Counted from the first letter of the stretch, positions 1 to 12,814 are shown. The stretch is 64,000 bases of DNA from Eutrigla gurnardus (GCA_963514095.1 OY741268.1:27152857-27216856), one strand, 5' to 3'. A program made the numbers and translations. The notes: generated by a model from the sequence alone, not told the origin.

Positions 1-2430
1 GCTGTCGCTCTGCCAAACCACTCGACTGTGATGGTATGGGAGGTGTGGGCGCTCCGGCGTGCACGCCCGTGTGTGCACGTGACAGCGGGGGGAGGGGTGG
101 AAAATGAGTAACAGGATGGTTACAGAAGGACTTCTGTGATCGATTTGGGGTTTTTTTTTTCGTTCACGGGCACCTCGTCTTTTGTTAGTTATGCTCCGCT
201 GTGTGTTTGGAAAGATTTGCTATTAAGAACAAAATAGCTATTGACTTTTATGAATATACTTGAAGGCTTTTCTGACATTTCTCAATACAGTTAGGCTCTA
301 CTGAAGATGTGGTTTGGGGCAATAGTTTGCTATAATAATAAGTGATTTATTTTCCTCTTCACACTTTTTTTTTTTACTTTTGCTTTGCTTTCGAGAATAC
401 AGAACAGGTAATGTTCATGAGTCATATATGAATTCAGAGAGTTATTGGTTGCTGCAATAATACCTCGTCTCCAATCTGACCAAATGAGAAGCAAATCTTT
501 TTCCAATGTTAGCATAGCCTACCTCCGATTGATCTTGCCGACAGACCTAACAAACCATGACTTTGGACTTTTTAACAAATTGACGTCATTATGTAGTTAT
601 TTCAGCATTCCTTTCTTTCCGTTTATTGCAATAAAATCACAGCAAAACATTTTATTTTGGGTTCATACGACTGTAGTAAACCAGCCAATGTGTTGCTGGC
701 TATTCATAAAATAAACATAATTAACATAATAATTACCTGTATGTAGGACTTCAACAAGAAAGCAGCAATAGTGGCTATTTCAGCCATGATTGATGAAACC
801 CAATCCCCCCCAAAATAGCAATGACGAAGTCTTCACTATTAGCTCAGGCTCAACTTAAAAGGGGCCCATGTGAGGTTTCCTTGTGAACAAACACAAGTTT
901 AGTTTACATGGTGGGTCTCAACAATGTCTACTGGTATTTTTTTGGACAAAACCAAGTTTTCAAATATCGTAAACCTGCATTCATGTTTCCTTGGTAGCCG
1001 CCTTCTTGGAGTCAGCTGAGATTTAGCTGTAACAACGGATATCCTCTATGCCACCCAACCTAACACAGTCAGTACTGTCTAGTAGTTTCACAGAATAGTT
1101 TTTGAACATACCAGTGGCTGCAACTTCTGCTGAAAAACAAACTATTTCACGGAAAGACATTACACTGTGGGCTCTAACAAAATCAATGCTTGCATGTTCC
1201 AGCCAGAGCAACAAGAATAGGAGGCTGGAGAAATGGCTCCAGCCAATTAGCTGCAGACTGGTGAAGAGGTGGTGGAGGCAGCATATCGGCCAGATGCACA
1301 ACAATTTGAGAAATTGCAGAAAAGGGAACCAGGCAGCAAGTGAAACATGGGTCAGCAGTCGTCTTTCCACAGCGTGACCAGAGTAAAACAAATCACGAGT
1401 TTATCTATTTATGATAGGAGATAGCAGGGCTTACGTGAATAATAAACAAAGAACCCAGCGTTCTGCCACACAGCTGGGGATGATAAAGACTTTGCCAAGG
1501 GGAGCCAACTATTTTAAGCAACAGAACAGAGCAATTACGCTGCTGTGATTTCACTGAGGACTGTTGTGGACTGACAGATTCGGTTTTATACGGCAGCGCG
1601 GAGGGACTTCCTACATACGTGACAAAGACGTTTGAAATAATGGGCTTCTTTTCTTCACAAGATAAACTGAGAGAAACAACCAGTGTCAACAGAATCAAGC
1701 CAGTGAGATAACATACTGTGGTTGTTGCAGATGAGGATGTGATATACTTGGTGAAATACATTAAATTGCACCAAAAAGATGGGTTTTAGTACAGTAATGA
1801 CAGCAGAAAAGGAGTATATGATTCCCTCTAAGCATAAGGGATGGAAGGTGTTTTTAATTTTTATCAAACATGAATTATTACAGCCAGGTCACTCACAGCA
1901 ACTATACACTTTCAACATTCACATATCGACCAGAAAAAGGCTGATCTGAGACCATGACAGACTTCTCGTCTCAAGTAACACGCAGAATCAGTTTTTCTTG
2001 CATTTTTGGCAACAGACACTCCAGATGTCGGTTGTCCGATACACAGATCAAACAGACTGTTAAGAGCGTTTTAAGAAATACAGGAATTTGACACAGAAAA
2101 TGATCAGGAGAGCCAAACGCGATTACCATTCAGAAAGAATCAAGGATAACAGCAGTAACCTTACAAGACAAGGAAAGTGCTTTAGGCTTTCACATGTGGA
2201 GGTGAAACAGCAGGGTCAGTGAAGCTAACATTCAACTGAATACTTACAACAGCATTGAGTTTGACAAAAGAAGAGTTGCCAGGATATTTTTTATTACTTT
2301 TTCACTTCTGTGCCAAACAGAATTAACTTATTTTATAAACTTATTTTAAACATACTAAAGTCAATCTACAAAACAGAGTGTAAATCTGATCCGAGGCATG
2401 ACAGGCCTTTAAGAATATTGTACATTATCA
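1..2430. other. Unique noncoding DNA, nothing recognised
   Basis: No family I recognise, no tandem array and no terminal inverted repeat was seen. Two overlapping opposite-strand frames (1102-1377 +, 91 residues; 1023-1391 -, 122 residues) cover the same DNA. Neither shows a motif, a signal peptide or splice-site logic, so I treat both as chance. The stretch is moderately AT-rich with short homopolymers. Confidence 0.5.
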
Positions 2431-2438
2431 TATTTATG

Positions 2439-2785
2439 CCAGCAGAATCTGGTTTGAGGAAATCTTGTTCCACACATACTTCTATCTTACAGATTTCATA
2501 GGATGAGGAAATAGAGGTTTGCAATATGTGCATTGACGTCCTTCTGGACCTGCAAAAGGACTTCAACAGTGTTCTTCCAACTAAGTTAAAGGCCCTTGGT
2601 ATGAATGGCACAGCTCTAAGATGGATGGCTTCTTTTTTGTTGGAAAGGGAACAGCAGGTTGAGGTTGGTGCACGGTTGTCAAAGCCATGTCAATCACCCG
2701 TGGGGCGCCCCAGGGCCATAGGCTGGGTCCTCTGCTTTTTTCCGCTCTATAAAAAAGACATTAAAGCAGCTTGCAATTTTTCTGT
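2439..2785 (+). pseudogene. LINE reverse transcriptase fragment (L2/CR1 group), decayed
   Basis: The plus-strand frame reads ESGLRKSCSTHTSILQI, matching the conserved SGFRxxHSTETALL-type segment of LINE reverse transcriptases. It meets an in-frame TAG at 2499-2501, then continues in the same frame into LLDLQKDFNSV, the motif A region with its catalytic aspartate, and KLKALGMNGTALRWMASFL. Around 2703-2755 the next motif, of GxPQG...LGPLLF type, is readable only by changing frame, so at least one frameshift is present. A complete LINE ORF2 would be several times longer; the endonuclease domain is absent and the YADD-like segment is not clearly readable. The copy is dead and old. The L2/CR1 assignment rests on motif order and on the 3' tail at 3846; a related clade such as Rex1 is possible. 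Confidence 0.75.
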
Positions 2786-3190
2786 AATCTATTGTCCTCG
2801 GAGCTGCACGTACACCCATAAAGCCACCAAGTTTCCTGCCTGCAAACTGAGAAACTCCATTGAATATGTGTTTGAAGGGGGAAAGGCTGATTTCCAGAGC
2901 ATGGAGCTCCCCTCAGTCCCCCACTCAGATCACAGTGGCCAGTGCTTTGCCAGTAAGAGATCAGTGCGCTGTGGCATGGAAGAAAACCAGATGCCGTTTA
3001 TCTGCTTTTGCCAAGTCACACAGAGACTGTGTTTTGACGATTTATGCTGCCCTGAGTATCCAATTGGATTACAAACAGGGGCGAGTGTACTGGAAGAATA
3101 TGGGAGCATATTCGATATTACAATATATTCATTTAAGATGTCAGGGTTAGTGCATTTCATTTTGTTTTGTGTTGCATTAAACAATGACAA
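2786..3190 (+). repeat. Unnamed interspersed repeat, copy 1, inside the LINE
   Basis: This block separates the reverse transcriptase and C-terminal parts of the LINE and resembles neither. Three segments recur in the same order at 13741-14080: around ATTGTCCTCGGAGCTG; CCATTGAATATGTGTTTGAA; and AATTGGATTACA...GAGTGTACTGG...ATATGGGA. The second copy lacks about 170 bp found here between the second and third segments. I do not know the family and saw no terminal inverted repeats; it could be a nonautonomous DNA element or part of another LINE. Strand is arbitrary. Confidence 0.55.
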
Positions 3191-3289
3191 ATCCTCAAAT
3201 AAATACCTCCTTAATGGGAAATTAGGGGGAGCTTCCGTGGCCTTGAAGATTTGGGGCAGGTCAATGCCAGAAATACATAACTAGCCATG

Positions 3290-3620
3290 ACGAGTGGATC
3301 TCATGAAAGGAAATCCCAAAGACTGTTGACTTCCTGCTAAGTTCAGTGGCTCTTGGGACCCTAATGGAGAGACTTGAAGTTGCACAAAGCAATCTGGTCA
3401 GAGTAGTTCTAGGGCTGGTTCATAGGAGTGATGTGAGCAGGTCTCTGTTTCTTCAGCTCCCAGTTGAGGATGGGGTGTGCAGGATCCAACTTAACTTGGT
3501 CTCTCTTTACCTCAACAACTATTTTGAAGGTTACAAGAAGTTCTTAATCACGATAACAGAGTCTGGGTAGCTAATACCTACTGGTGCTATGGAGTGAAAA
3601 AAACTGCTTCTTGCAATTAA
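3290..3620 (+). pseudogene. LINE ORF2 C-terminal fragment
   Basis: The frame at 3346-3570 contains LMERLEVAQSNLVRVVLGL, then RSDV, then LQLPVEDGVCRIQLNLVSLY. This matches the order usual in the C-terminal part of L2/CR1/Rex-type ORF2 proteins (LQxxQNxxxRxVLGLxxRSHV...LPVExRxxxKLxxLxYKAL). It is on the same strand as the fragment at 2439 and precedes the L2-like tail, so all three probably belong to one element. The segment between motif B and this part is missing or replaced by the repeat at 2786. Confidence 0.65.
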
Positions 3621-3890
3621 AGAGGTGCAGAACCTGCATGCTTTTAAGAAAAAGGTCACACAGAGGCTGCTACCTAACATCTCCAAACCCTTTTGAATTA
3701 GTTACATGGATTGTTTTATTTTATATCGGCATATTTATCTGTAAATGGATTGTTGTCTTGTTACGTGGCATGTTGTGGTTGTCTCCATCTCATTGTGGAT
3801 GGACTTGATATGTTGTGGTTTCTTTCTTTCGACAAATGTACTTATTGTAAGTCGCTTTGGACAAGTGTCTGCTAAATGTAATGTAAACGG
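3621..3890 (+). mobile_element. LINE 3' end with L2-like tail
   Basis: The last coding traces and the 3' UTR of the same element end in TGTAAGTCGCTTTGGACAAG followed by TGTCTGCTAAATG (3846-3878). This tail is shared by fish L2-group LINEs and the SINEs that parasitise them. It places the element on the plus strand and fixes its 3' end near 3880. Confidence 0.7.
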
Positions 3891-4000
3891 CCTTAACATC
3901 AGGGACCACGACAGAATTAAGTCAGAGGCTTTGTCGCGTTATCCCTGATGATGTCTTATATTATTACTACTGTTTGTAATTTTGTCAAATAAACTAAACT

Positions 4001-4052
4001 TTCATTCATGGTCCCCAGAGGATGCATCTTAATGACTTTAACTTTCCAGAGG
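4001..4052. repeat. Fragment of a common fish interspersed repeat
   Basis: The text CATTCATGGTCCCCAGAGGA, continuing with CTTAATGACTTT, is a phrase I remember as widespread in perciform genomes. The family name is unknown to me and the match is from memory. The flanks from 3891 to 4720 otherwise look unique. Confidence 0.35.
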
Positions 4053-4717
4053 AAACATTGTTGTCTGCAGTGATGTCAGTGTTGTGTACCTGTCATTGAT
4101 GTTTTTCATTATTTGCCATTACAGCCAACTTTGTACTTCAGCAAAGTTTGAGAGAACTGTTTCCCTATACTCTGTACACAGCACTCAAAGCACCAGCCGA
4201 GCCAGGTCACAGTGTGTCACACGTAGAGCACAAATGTAAGAGTGAAGTACCCGCGCCTCGCTTCGGTCCTCACATTGTGGCGCCAAAAATGGGGACATGA
4301 TGACAGCCTTAGCATTACTGTTATTTCAAGAGGCAAAAAGCACAAGAGGGATAAAGCAGACGCCACTGTGAAGGAAGACAGAAAGATTTCCTTTCTGACC
4401 TTCCATCTTTTTCACATCGCTGCAGTTTGAATTTAAAGTTTGACTTTATTTTGAATTTTGGAAATGCATTAAATCAACGATTTAACAGTCAAAACGCACA
4501 AAAATACAATGCATCTGCCACCAAAAATATATAAACGGATACATTATAAACAAATCAGGTTTTACAAATCTATTATGAAAAATCTGGAATTAATTCTACA
4601 TGTTTGCGGGACCTTAAGGACAAACACGATGTATGAATGTAAACATGTTTGTGAGTAAAACTCCCTTTAAAAGGTTTCCTGTGGAGAACGTCTCACTGTG
4701 TTTCCCTGTAGTCTGCT

Positions 4718-4720
<3 letters not shown>

Positions 4721-4767
<47 letters not shown>
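4721..4767. repeat. (CA)n microsatellite
   Basis: Pure dinucleotide array of 47 bp. It explains the poly-(TH) and poly-(CV) frames here. Confidence 0.97.
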
Positions 4768-4768
<1 letters not shown>

Positions 4769-4940
4769 CCAAGCAGAAGTGTAAACAAAATCTGTACTAT
4801 ATGAATAAATTAAATATGTGACAGTTAAACATATGAGACAGTAATAAGTAATAGCATCGCACATGGCTCAGATTTGGTACCAGCTGTTAAACACATTAAT
4901 AGCAGCGGGAGCGAAGGGATGCTTAAAGCTTATTTTTGTG

Positions 4941-5017
4941 ATGGACGCCGCGGCGCTCAGCCCCTCCGACTCCAAACATCCAGAGCACGAGTCGAGCTCG
5001 GTCACGCGGATGCTGCT
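4941..5017 (+). CDS. Possible first coding exon (weak)
   Basis: The ATG at 4941 has G at -3 and G at +4. It opens a frame beginning MDAAALSPSDSKHPE and ending ...SSVTRMLL, with a GTGAGT splice-donor consensus at 5018-5023, just where an in-frame TGA would end the frame. The 77 bp are CpG-rich compared with AT-rich surroundings. The frame also stays open upstream to an ATG at 4863 (MAQIWYQLL...). No family is recognised, no promoter is obvious upstream, and no downstream exon was found. A chance donor in a short GC-rich island explains it equally well. Confidence 0.2.
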
Positions 5018-5023
5018 GTGAGT

Positions 5024-6167
5024 CCCATTTAATATTTAGATCACTGCACAGTTGTCTTTAATGTTTAAGAGGCCGACTGAGAGAACACGTAGATGGAGCT
5101 AGCTAAACTGTTACAGTGATATCGTGTGCTCCTGCCCGAATGCTCATGTTCCTGAACAGGAAGTCAGTCGAGGCTGGAACAGCTATTCTGTCTGAGTGCC
5201 AAGGAAATTGGACTTTGGGAAAATTGAGAAAGGAAATTGGACACATTGTGCAGCTCGGATGCCCCACAAATACGGGAGTATGAATATGCCGCTATCTCGC
5301 CTCGTACACTTGAGCGATGTTTACCAGAATGAAATTCAGCATGAATTACAGTCGTGCTTTTGAAGCTCCACAGTGTTGGGTGAAAGGAAGCAGGTCAGGC
5401 CATGGGGGAGACGGAGAACTGTGAACACCATCTCCAGGCTGAGAGTGGGAGGGAGCGGTTCAAGGGGAATTGTCCGTTCCAAAAGAGGAAAAAAAAAAAC
5501 ACCACACACAACAAAAATGTAAAAAGTTAAACATACTAATACGGGAGTTTAACTCATCCACACGTGCCATTTAAAAGCCAGTTGGTTGTATTTAGAACAT
5601 GTGTTTTGTATTACACAATTATTCAACTTTTTTGGATATATATTTATTTCAATGACTTTAACAATCCACATTTAAAAACGTTTAAATTTGCCTTATTCAG
5701 AGACAATGAAGCAAAAAGACCCTATCTCGTAATTACGACTTGTGTTTCTTATAATTATGACCTGCTATCTCATTATTACTAGAATAGATCTGAACATTAC
5801 AATACATGATCTCAATTATTTCTGCGACCCATTAGATTCTGCAACCTTATATTAATTTCAGTCACATAAGTGTTTTGACAGCCGTTCCCTAACGGTATTG
5901 TAGTATTTAGCGCTGATTAGCTGCTCCTGAACAAACAGAGCCAGAGCTTTCTGAGAGACTTTAGATGCTTTGTGTTGACGTATTATTATATTTATCACAT
6001 TATCACTAGTGTTAAATACATAACTCCCGATGGATATTTCACACCTGTCATTGGCCATAAGCTTCCAATCAAAAATAAACTGCACTCAAAGGAAACGTAC
6101 GATTTCCACTCTTACATGCATATTCTTTTCAAAGTAAACTTCAAGCTTTTATCTTATGCAACAAAGT
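5024..6167. other. AT-rich unique DNA
   Basis: No gene or array was recognised. A 12-bp palindrome TCGTAATTACGA lies at 5727-5738, and similar ATTA/TAAT text follows for about 60 bp; such phrases occur in some fish repeats, but no unit could be defined. Confidence 0.4.
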
Positions 6168-6450
6168 ACCTGGTTAGGTTTGGGAAAGATTGTGTTTTTG
6201 TCTAAAATAATTCATCATGTACACAGCCGGTGTGAGCAAAATATGGAAATTGTAAAACAAAACCACTTTGTTGAGCTGAAGTTTGTGGTTTGTCACATAA
6301 AATAACTTCACTTGTTATGCAACTTGTGTTTAGTAAATTAGTTACAAAATAACTAAGATAAGTGAACACCGACTTGTTTGCTCACGGGACACGACTAACG
6401 ATCTCCTGGGTGAAAGTCCTGCGTTTGTTATTGAGATGCGGACCTCGTAA
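6168..6450. repeat. Probable degenerate fish interspersed repeat
   Basis: GGTTAGGTTTGGGAAAGAT near 6172 and AGTGAACACCGACTTG followed by CCTGGGTGAAAGTCCTGCG near 6361-6423 resemble two ends of a repeat I remember from percomorph genomes. The middle is diverged and no terminal inverted repeats were found. Assignment is from memory only. Confidence 0.35.
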
Positions 6451-7940
6451 CTCTAAGGAAACCATCCGCTAAACATCCAGTGATAAACAGTGCGGTTGGG
6501 TAGACACGGCTAGATAAAGGAAAGGCAGCTTTGGTTGAACTATCGTATATTTTATAATGACCCTATGAACAAAGTGAATCTTGCTCCAAGTAAGCAATAT
6601 TGTACACGATAACTTCATTTTACAACACAACTAGCAGACCATTTGTAAATGAACATGGATGCTGATGTAATTAAACTGTGTTTCACTCTTAAAAAATAAT
6701 AAATAAACTAACAAACAGGATGCTACTCTGCTGCAGACGCCGCGGTAAACAACAGCAGCAGGGGGGCTCTGAAACTACTCTTAATGACAGCCGAGGAAAA
6801 GTAACAAACGGAAGGGAAAACACAGAAACGCCACCATTCACTCACCCCTGTTATGAAAATCAAACTTGGGCGCTGAGGTTTGGCGACTCCGTGTGATTCT
6901 GCACTGTGGCGGACTGCTCTGGGGGGCCGACCAGCTGCTACTAAGGGGAGATGCAAGAAGCGACCAGCCGAGCGAAAGTCAGCAGGGACAGCTCCCGTTG
7001 CCTCGCAGGCCGCTGTGGCCTCTTCAAAGCCAGCGGAAAAAAAGAAACAATACAAATTTTCAACACTTTTTTGAATCGAAATTCAGCATCGACTGAACAA
7101 GTGTTGGGCTGTAAATCTTGTGTTCGGGTCCAGGTGTTGAAAGGGAAATTCCATCGACTTTACAGATACAGACCGGTTTACTCGCAGTAGAGATTCCTAC
7201 TCGGTATCTGGAAGTCAGAGAAATCACCCCTGGTGCTGCCATGGTGCTATAAAAGTTGGAGTGTGGAGACAACACATTACTAATGCATGGCATGGAGTTT
7301 GAAAGTCAGGCCGGGTCTAAGGAAATGATGCTTTTTGGTTGCATTATTGAAAATGTAGGATCCAGTGTTGATGTGGGTTTCTAGGGCCCAAGACAAGACT
7401 TACCGGAAACATCTCTGACATGAAACAACTTCAAGATCAAATTACCATCAATTTGTACGCGTCGATCTTCATGTTGTCGTTATTAGGAATTCACACTGCG
7501 CTCATGTACTTGTACTCTCGTAAAAACTACTACGATAAAACTAAACCTCTCATCAGTTGAGCCACCCAGATGCATTGTGGGTACAGTTTATTTGTTTTTA
7601 TTACTCCTCAAGACCAGTGAGATAATAAAAGCTAAGTTCCCGTGTCTTGTTGTGGCCAGCTAATGATTAAAGAGAAGGGGGTTAGCCCTGAAGTTAGCAA
7701 CATCTACTTAAGGCCTTTAAGGTGGACCAGCGCAATTCTCCTTTGCGTGACAACCTTCTCTTCTAAGTTTATTCACTTTTTTATCTTTAATATTTCATTA
7801 ACATGGTTAAACGGTGAATTATTGATATCCCGAGTGTAAAAATGATCTGTTTGTATCAGGAAAACAACAACGTTGAATGTTAAAATGACAGCAGCAACGT
7901 CAAGTTGCTATTCTTAAAACTAACGGTGTAATTAAGTAAT
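6451..7940. other. Unique noncoding DNA with a GC-rich patch
   Basis: A GC-rich patch spans about 6725-7040 with several overlapping short frames on both strands, none with a recognisable motif or codon signature. At 7669-7760 the text CCCTGAAGTTAGC...TTTAAGGTGGACCAGC weakly recalls 15665-15760, possibly the same old repeat. Nothing else is recognised. Confidence 0.4.
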
Positions 7941-8005
7941 CATCGGCACTCAGTATCGGCAATGGAATATAAAAACTTACTTTTTGTTATCGTTGCATCT
8001 CTACT
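7941..8005 (-). repeat. hAT-like element end fragment
   Basis: Read on the minus strand, it begins AGTAGAGATGCAACGATAA and later has TTGCCGATACTGAGTGCCGA. Repeats of the form AGAGATGCANCGA... with runs of CGATA/CGGTAT are typical ends of nonautonomous hAT elements in vertebrates. A second end with the same start lies at 61756 (+). No matching opposite end or 8-bp duplication was found. Confidence 0.4.
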
Positions 8006-8436
8006 CATTATTTTTGTTAATCTTTGTATTTAGATTTGTTTTGGGATTTTGAGGGTCGACAACTTCCTGACACCTTCGATCACATTTCTTCCATGCATTA
8101 TTGTGCAAAATGAGCAAAATGTCTTATGTTAATATTAGCTATAATATGATTGGCATGAGTTCATCACATAGATTTCACAACTCTACTCCTGGAATGTCAT
8201 GCCTGTACAAACCCTTTCATTTCTGCTGATCGTTGGTCGAAAAACACAAAGTTTGCATGGAATACAAATGGAGGATTCCTGAAATAACGTGAGCACGTTC
8301 TCAAAAAGGTTGGCTGATCACACTGCCGTGCCTTCACTTTGGGAGACACACTTCCCGTCTAATTGTAGTCCAAACTCAGCCGACTCTGCTGGTGTGACCG
8401 GCGGTGACAAGCTTCCCCACCGATCCCACCTACAAT
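8006..8436. other. Unique DNA, nothing recognised
   Basis: AT-rich sequence without arrays, gene traces or inverted repeats that I could see. Confidence 0.4.
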
Positions 8437-8531
8437 TGCTCTCTCTCTCTCACACACATACGCATTTTCTTTCTACCTGCCTCACTATCTATGACTGTCA
8501 TTTTCTTTTCTCTTTCTGACATGCACTTATT

Positions 8532-8592
<61 letters not shown>
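8437..8592. repeat. Compound (CT)n / (CA)n microsatellite
   Basis: A short CT tract with CA (8437-8457), about 75 bp of pyrimidine-rich unique DNA, then a pure (CA)n array of 59 bp at 8534-8592. The array is the source of the His/Thr-rich frame. Confidence 0.95.
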
Positions 8593-10126
<1,534 letters not shown>

Positions 10127-10265
10127 GTAAAGCAGCCACAGAGACTCTCCGTCTACACGTCTTGGTCCTTATTTGTACTTCCTCCTCTAACCCTCAGCGC
10201 TGCTTATCCCCACGCCGCCCATTCACACCACTCCCGTTTAGCGCCGCCCTCATCTTCTCCCTCTA

Positions 10266-10268
<3 letters not shown>

Positions 10269-10306
<38 letters not shown>

Positions 10307-10312
10307 CCTCTC
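10269..10312. repeat. (TC)n microsatellite
   Basis: A pure TC run to 10302 followed by imperfect CCCTC units. Mirror-symmetric polypyrimidine of this length can form triplex DNA. Confidence 0.93.
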
Positions 10313-11640
10313 TCTAGATCCAGCTTAATAATTCATCTCCTCTCTTGCTAAAGAAAAAAAAGAGAACACAAGCCCCACGAAGACAGAGATGAGAGAGGAC
10401 TACCCCTCCAATAACACCTATCTGCAATGCCACCGCAGTCAGGAGCCTCAGGCTTCTCTCTCTCTCTGTCTCTCTCACCCTCTCCCCCCTTCCCTCCCCC
10501 TCAGCACGCACACATTATTTTCTAGCCCCGAGCATGCCCAGGATGCCCCCAGCTGTGAGAAAATGTCAGACGTTTACCACCCACCACCTTCCTTACCAAA
10601 TATGCGCACAAACACACACACACACACACACAATACATGCATGTGCAGATACACACCGACACACACATACCCACACCCTCTCTCTCTTTCTCACACAACA
10701 GAGGAAATCTCATTAGTCGGAGGGTGTACGCCATTGATGTTGCTTCTCTCTGGTCGTGGCGGTTGGGATCTGGTTTGGCTCACGCCAGCGAACCCACAGC
10801 AACACCACGGGTTAAGCCGATTACATTTTTAGGGGGAGCGGGGGGAGACCCGAGGGGTAAAAGCATCCGGTTTTGTTCCACTCCTCCCACTGTATTCCCC
10901 CCCTCCTCACCCTTTCTCCCCCGTTTTTTCTCTCTGCTGATTTATTCATATGCTCCTGAGGTTTAGCCACCATGGGCTTATGGTTGCATTCATTGACTTC
11001 AGCTGGAAATTATTTCAAATTCAGTGGATTACATTTGTGAATATTGAATAAAGAGACAAATGGGGGAAAAAAAGGGAGGCGAGTTGGAGTGGGGGGAGTA
11101 CAATGGCTCTCTAATGCGGCCTTGTGAAAATAGACTTTGCAGCAAACCAAAACTGATAGCAATAGGCAGGTTGATGAGTGGATATTACCTTGCTGTTGGC
11201 GATATTTTAACAAGTGAATAGCTGGCAAGCCGGCGTAAATTTGATTAGAAGCTCCCCCTGTATCTGTCATTTCCCTGCCCTTTATCCCCGAGCTTTGATC
11301 CGGCATCAGGTGTAGTTTGATAGGAAAATGCTCGGGGTATCAAATTTCACACACAAAGTCGGGGCTGAATACAAAGTGCACATTTCAGCCTTGGTGTAAA
11401 ATGGATGAATGGATAAAAAAAATTAAAAAAAAGGGCACCACGTTGGATAAAGAAGTGAGTGTAGCCAAAGTCATTATGTCGCGTGGCGTGTCTGGTCATT
11501 TCACGGCGCCGTCCGCTGCCAGATGGCGACACGCGGGCCGGCATATGCGGAGTCGACACCGGGCGAGAACAGAGGTCTCTGTGGTGTCGGCGACGTCGTC
11601 CCCGTCGATTGAATCCTCATTACCGTCCTCTCATAATTGT
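10313..11640. other. Noncoding DNA with short CT and CA tracts
   Basis: A (CA)n tract lies at about 10612-10631 and shorter CA and CT tracts at 10450-10500 and 10640-10695. The frames at 10389-10832 and 10637-10966 are translations of these low-complexity tracts. From about 10970 to 11330 the DNA becomes AT-rich and unique, without recognised features. Confidence 0.5.
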
Positions 11641-11662
11641 GTTTTTCCTTTTTTTTTTTTTT

Positions 11663-11800
11663 AGTGCGGATATTCTAATGGCTGCTGTTGCATGTAATTA
11701 TGTAGCAATTATCTGCTTCCTTGCCTCGAACTGGTGTTCCATCGCTGTAATGCAAAGTCAGATTGTGTCTATTACGCTCCCGCTGGCATGGCAGGTTCAC
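11663..11800. promoter_or_regulatory. Possible conserved noncoding element
   Basis: A non-repetitive block holding TAATTA (11695-11700), CAATTATC shortly after, and the POU-type half site ATGCAAA (11750-11756). Such homeodomain and POU words cluster in developmental enhancers, but they are short and common. The call rests on composition only; conservation was not testable here. Confidence 0.25.
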
Positions 11801-12150
11801 TTAGAGAACCGTGAGGCTGCTTCCCCCGGAGGACGGATTGATCTCAAACTTATCCCAAAGTCCAAATAACCTTTTTTTTTTTTTCATCTGGGTTTTCGGC
11901 GCCGGCGTGGTCCGGCCCACTCCGCGCTACAGAAGCATAATTAGTCCACAATCTCAGAGAGAAGAAATCATTGATATGTATTTTCCACCCCTTCTATTTT
12001 CTTCCCCTCAAGTCAAGTTCATTCTTTGAAGTCGGCATGTATGAAATCACTTGATCTTTATTTCTTTAAGTTCATTACTTATTTTCTAGTTGTGTGCATG
12101 TCATGCATTTTTAACAAACCCCTTTGAGTTGACTTTGTGATGTGTTGTAG
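11801..12150. other. Unique noncoding DNA
   Basis: No recognised family. A T-run sits at 11872-11884. The rest is AT-rich text without arrays. Confidence 0.4.
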
Positions 12151-12167
12151 CAGAGAACATCAAAGGG

Positions 12168-12345
12168 ATCTCTCCCTTTCTCTCCCTCTCTCCCTCTCAT
12201 TCTTTAGCCTTTTCATCTCCCTTTCCTCCCCTCTTTTCTACAGTCTGAACTGCACACTCATGGAGCTTTTGCTTTTTCAGGCCAAGCTGCGAGAGAGAGA
12301 GAGAGAGAGACAGAGAGAGAGAGAGACAGAGAGAGAGAGAGAGGA
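12168..12345. repeat. (CT)-rich tract facing a (GA)n array
   Basis: A CT-rich tract (about 12168-12200) is followed 90 bp later by (GA)n with interruptions (12291-12345). The two are partly complementary in one strand and could fold back. They explain the Glu/Arg and Ser/Leu frames. Confidence 0.85.
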
Positions 12346-12814
12346 AGGTAGAGGAAGGCGAGGTAACGGCTAGTTTTCTCTTTAACTCGGTTAAACTTTC
12401 TTTCATTCTCATTCAGAACATTAAATATTGCATGCCGGCGATTAGATAATCAACACTTCCATTTTACGCCCGGAGGCAACGTTCCTGTCGACGGCAATAA
12501 AAATACATTGAATTGCATTTCCTTGCACTTGTTGACCGAAAAAAAAAAATCTTAGCAGTATATTAATACCTGTTACGTTACGTTTGACCTGTTAATTTCT
12601 AGAGATGACGCTAATCCCATTCTTCCTAGAGACGACACACCATGCAGGGAGAGAACATCATACATAAGGATTTGCCCCGTTTTCTTTATTTTATATATTT
12701 TTATTTAACTTAAAGTCCCAGTCGGCAACATTTTTTTTGATCATATTCACTGAAGCCGACACTACGCTCCGATAGAACAACATAAATCATCCGGTTTCAG
12801 AAAAAAAAGCGTGC
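12346..12814. other. Unique noncoding DNA
   Basis: No genes or arrays recognised; A- and T-runs at 12540 and 12731. Confidence 0.4.

Noticed and set aside
1023..1391. Two overlapping frames on opposite strands (91 and 122 residues)
   Set aside because: No recognisable family on either strand; overlap in antisense suggests chance lack of stops.
7187..8005. Possible full hAT element bounded by AGTAGAGAT at 7188 and its complement near 8000
   Set aside because: Only nine or ten bases match at the ends, with no 8-bp duplication and no matching subterminal text on the left.
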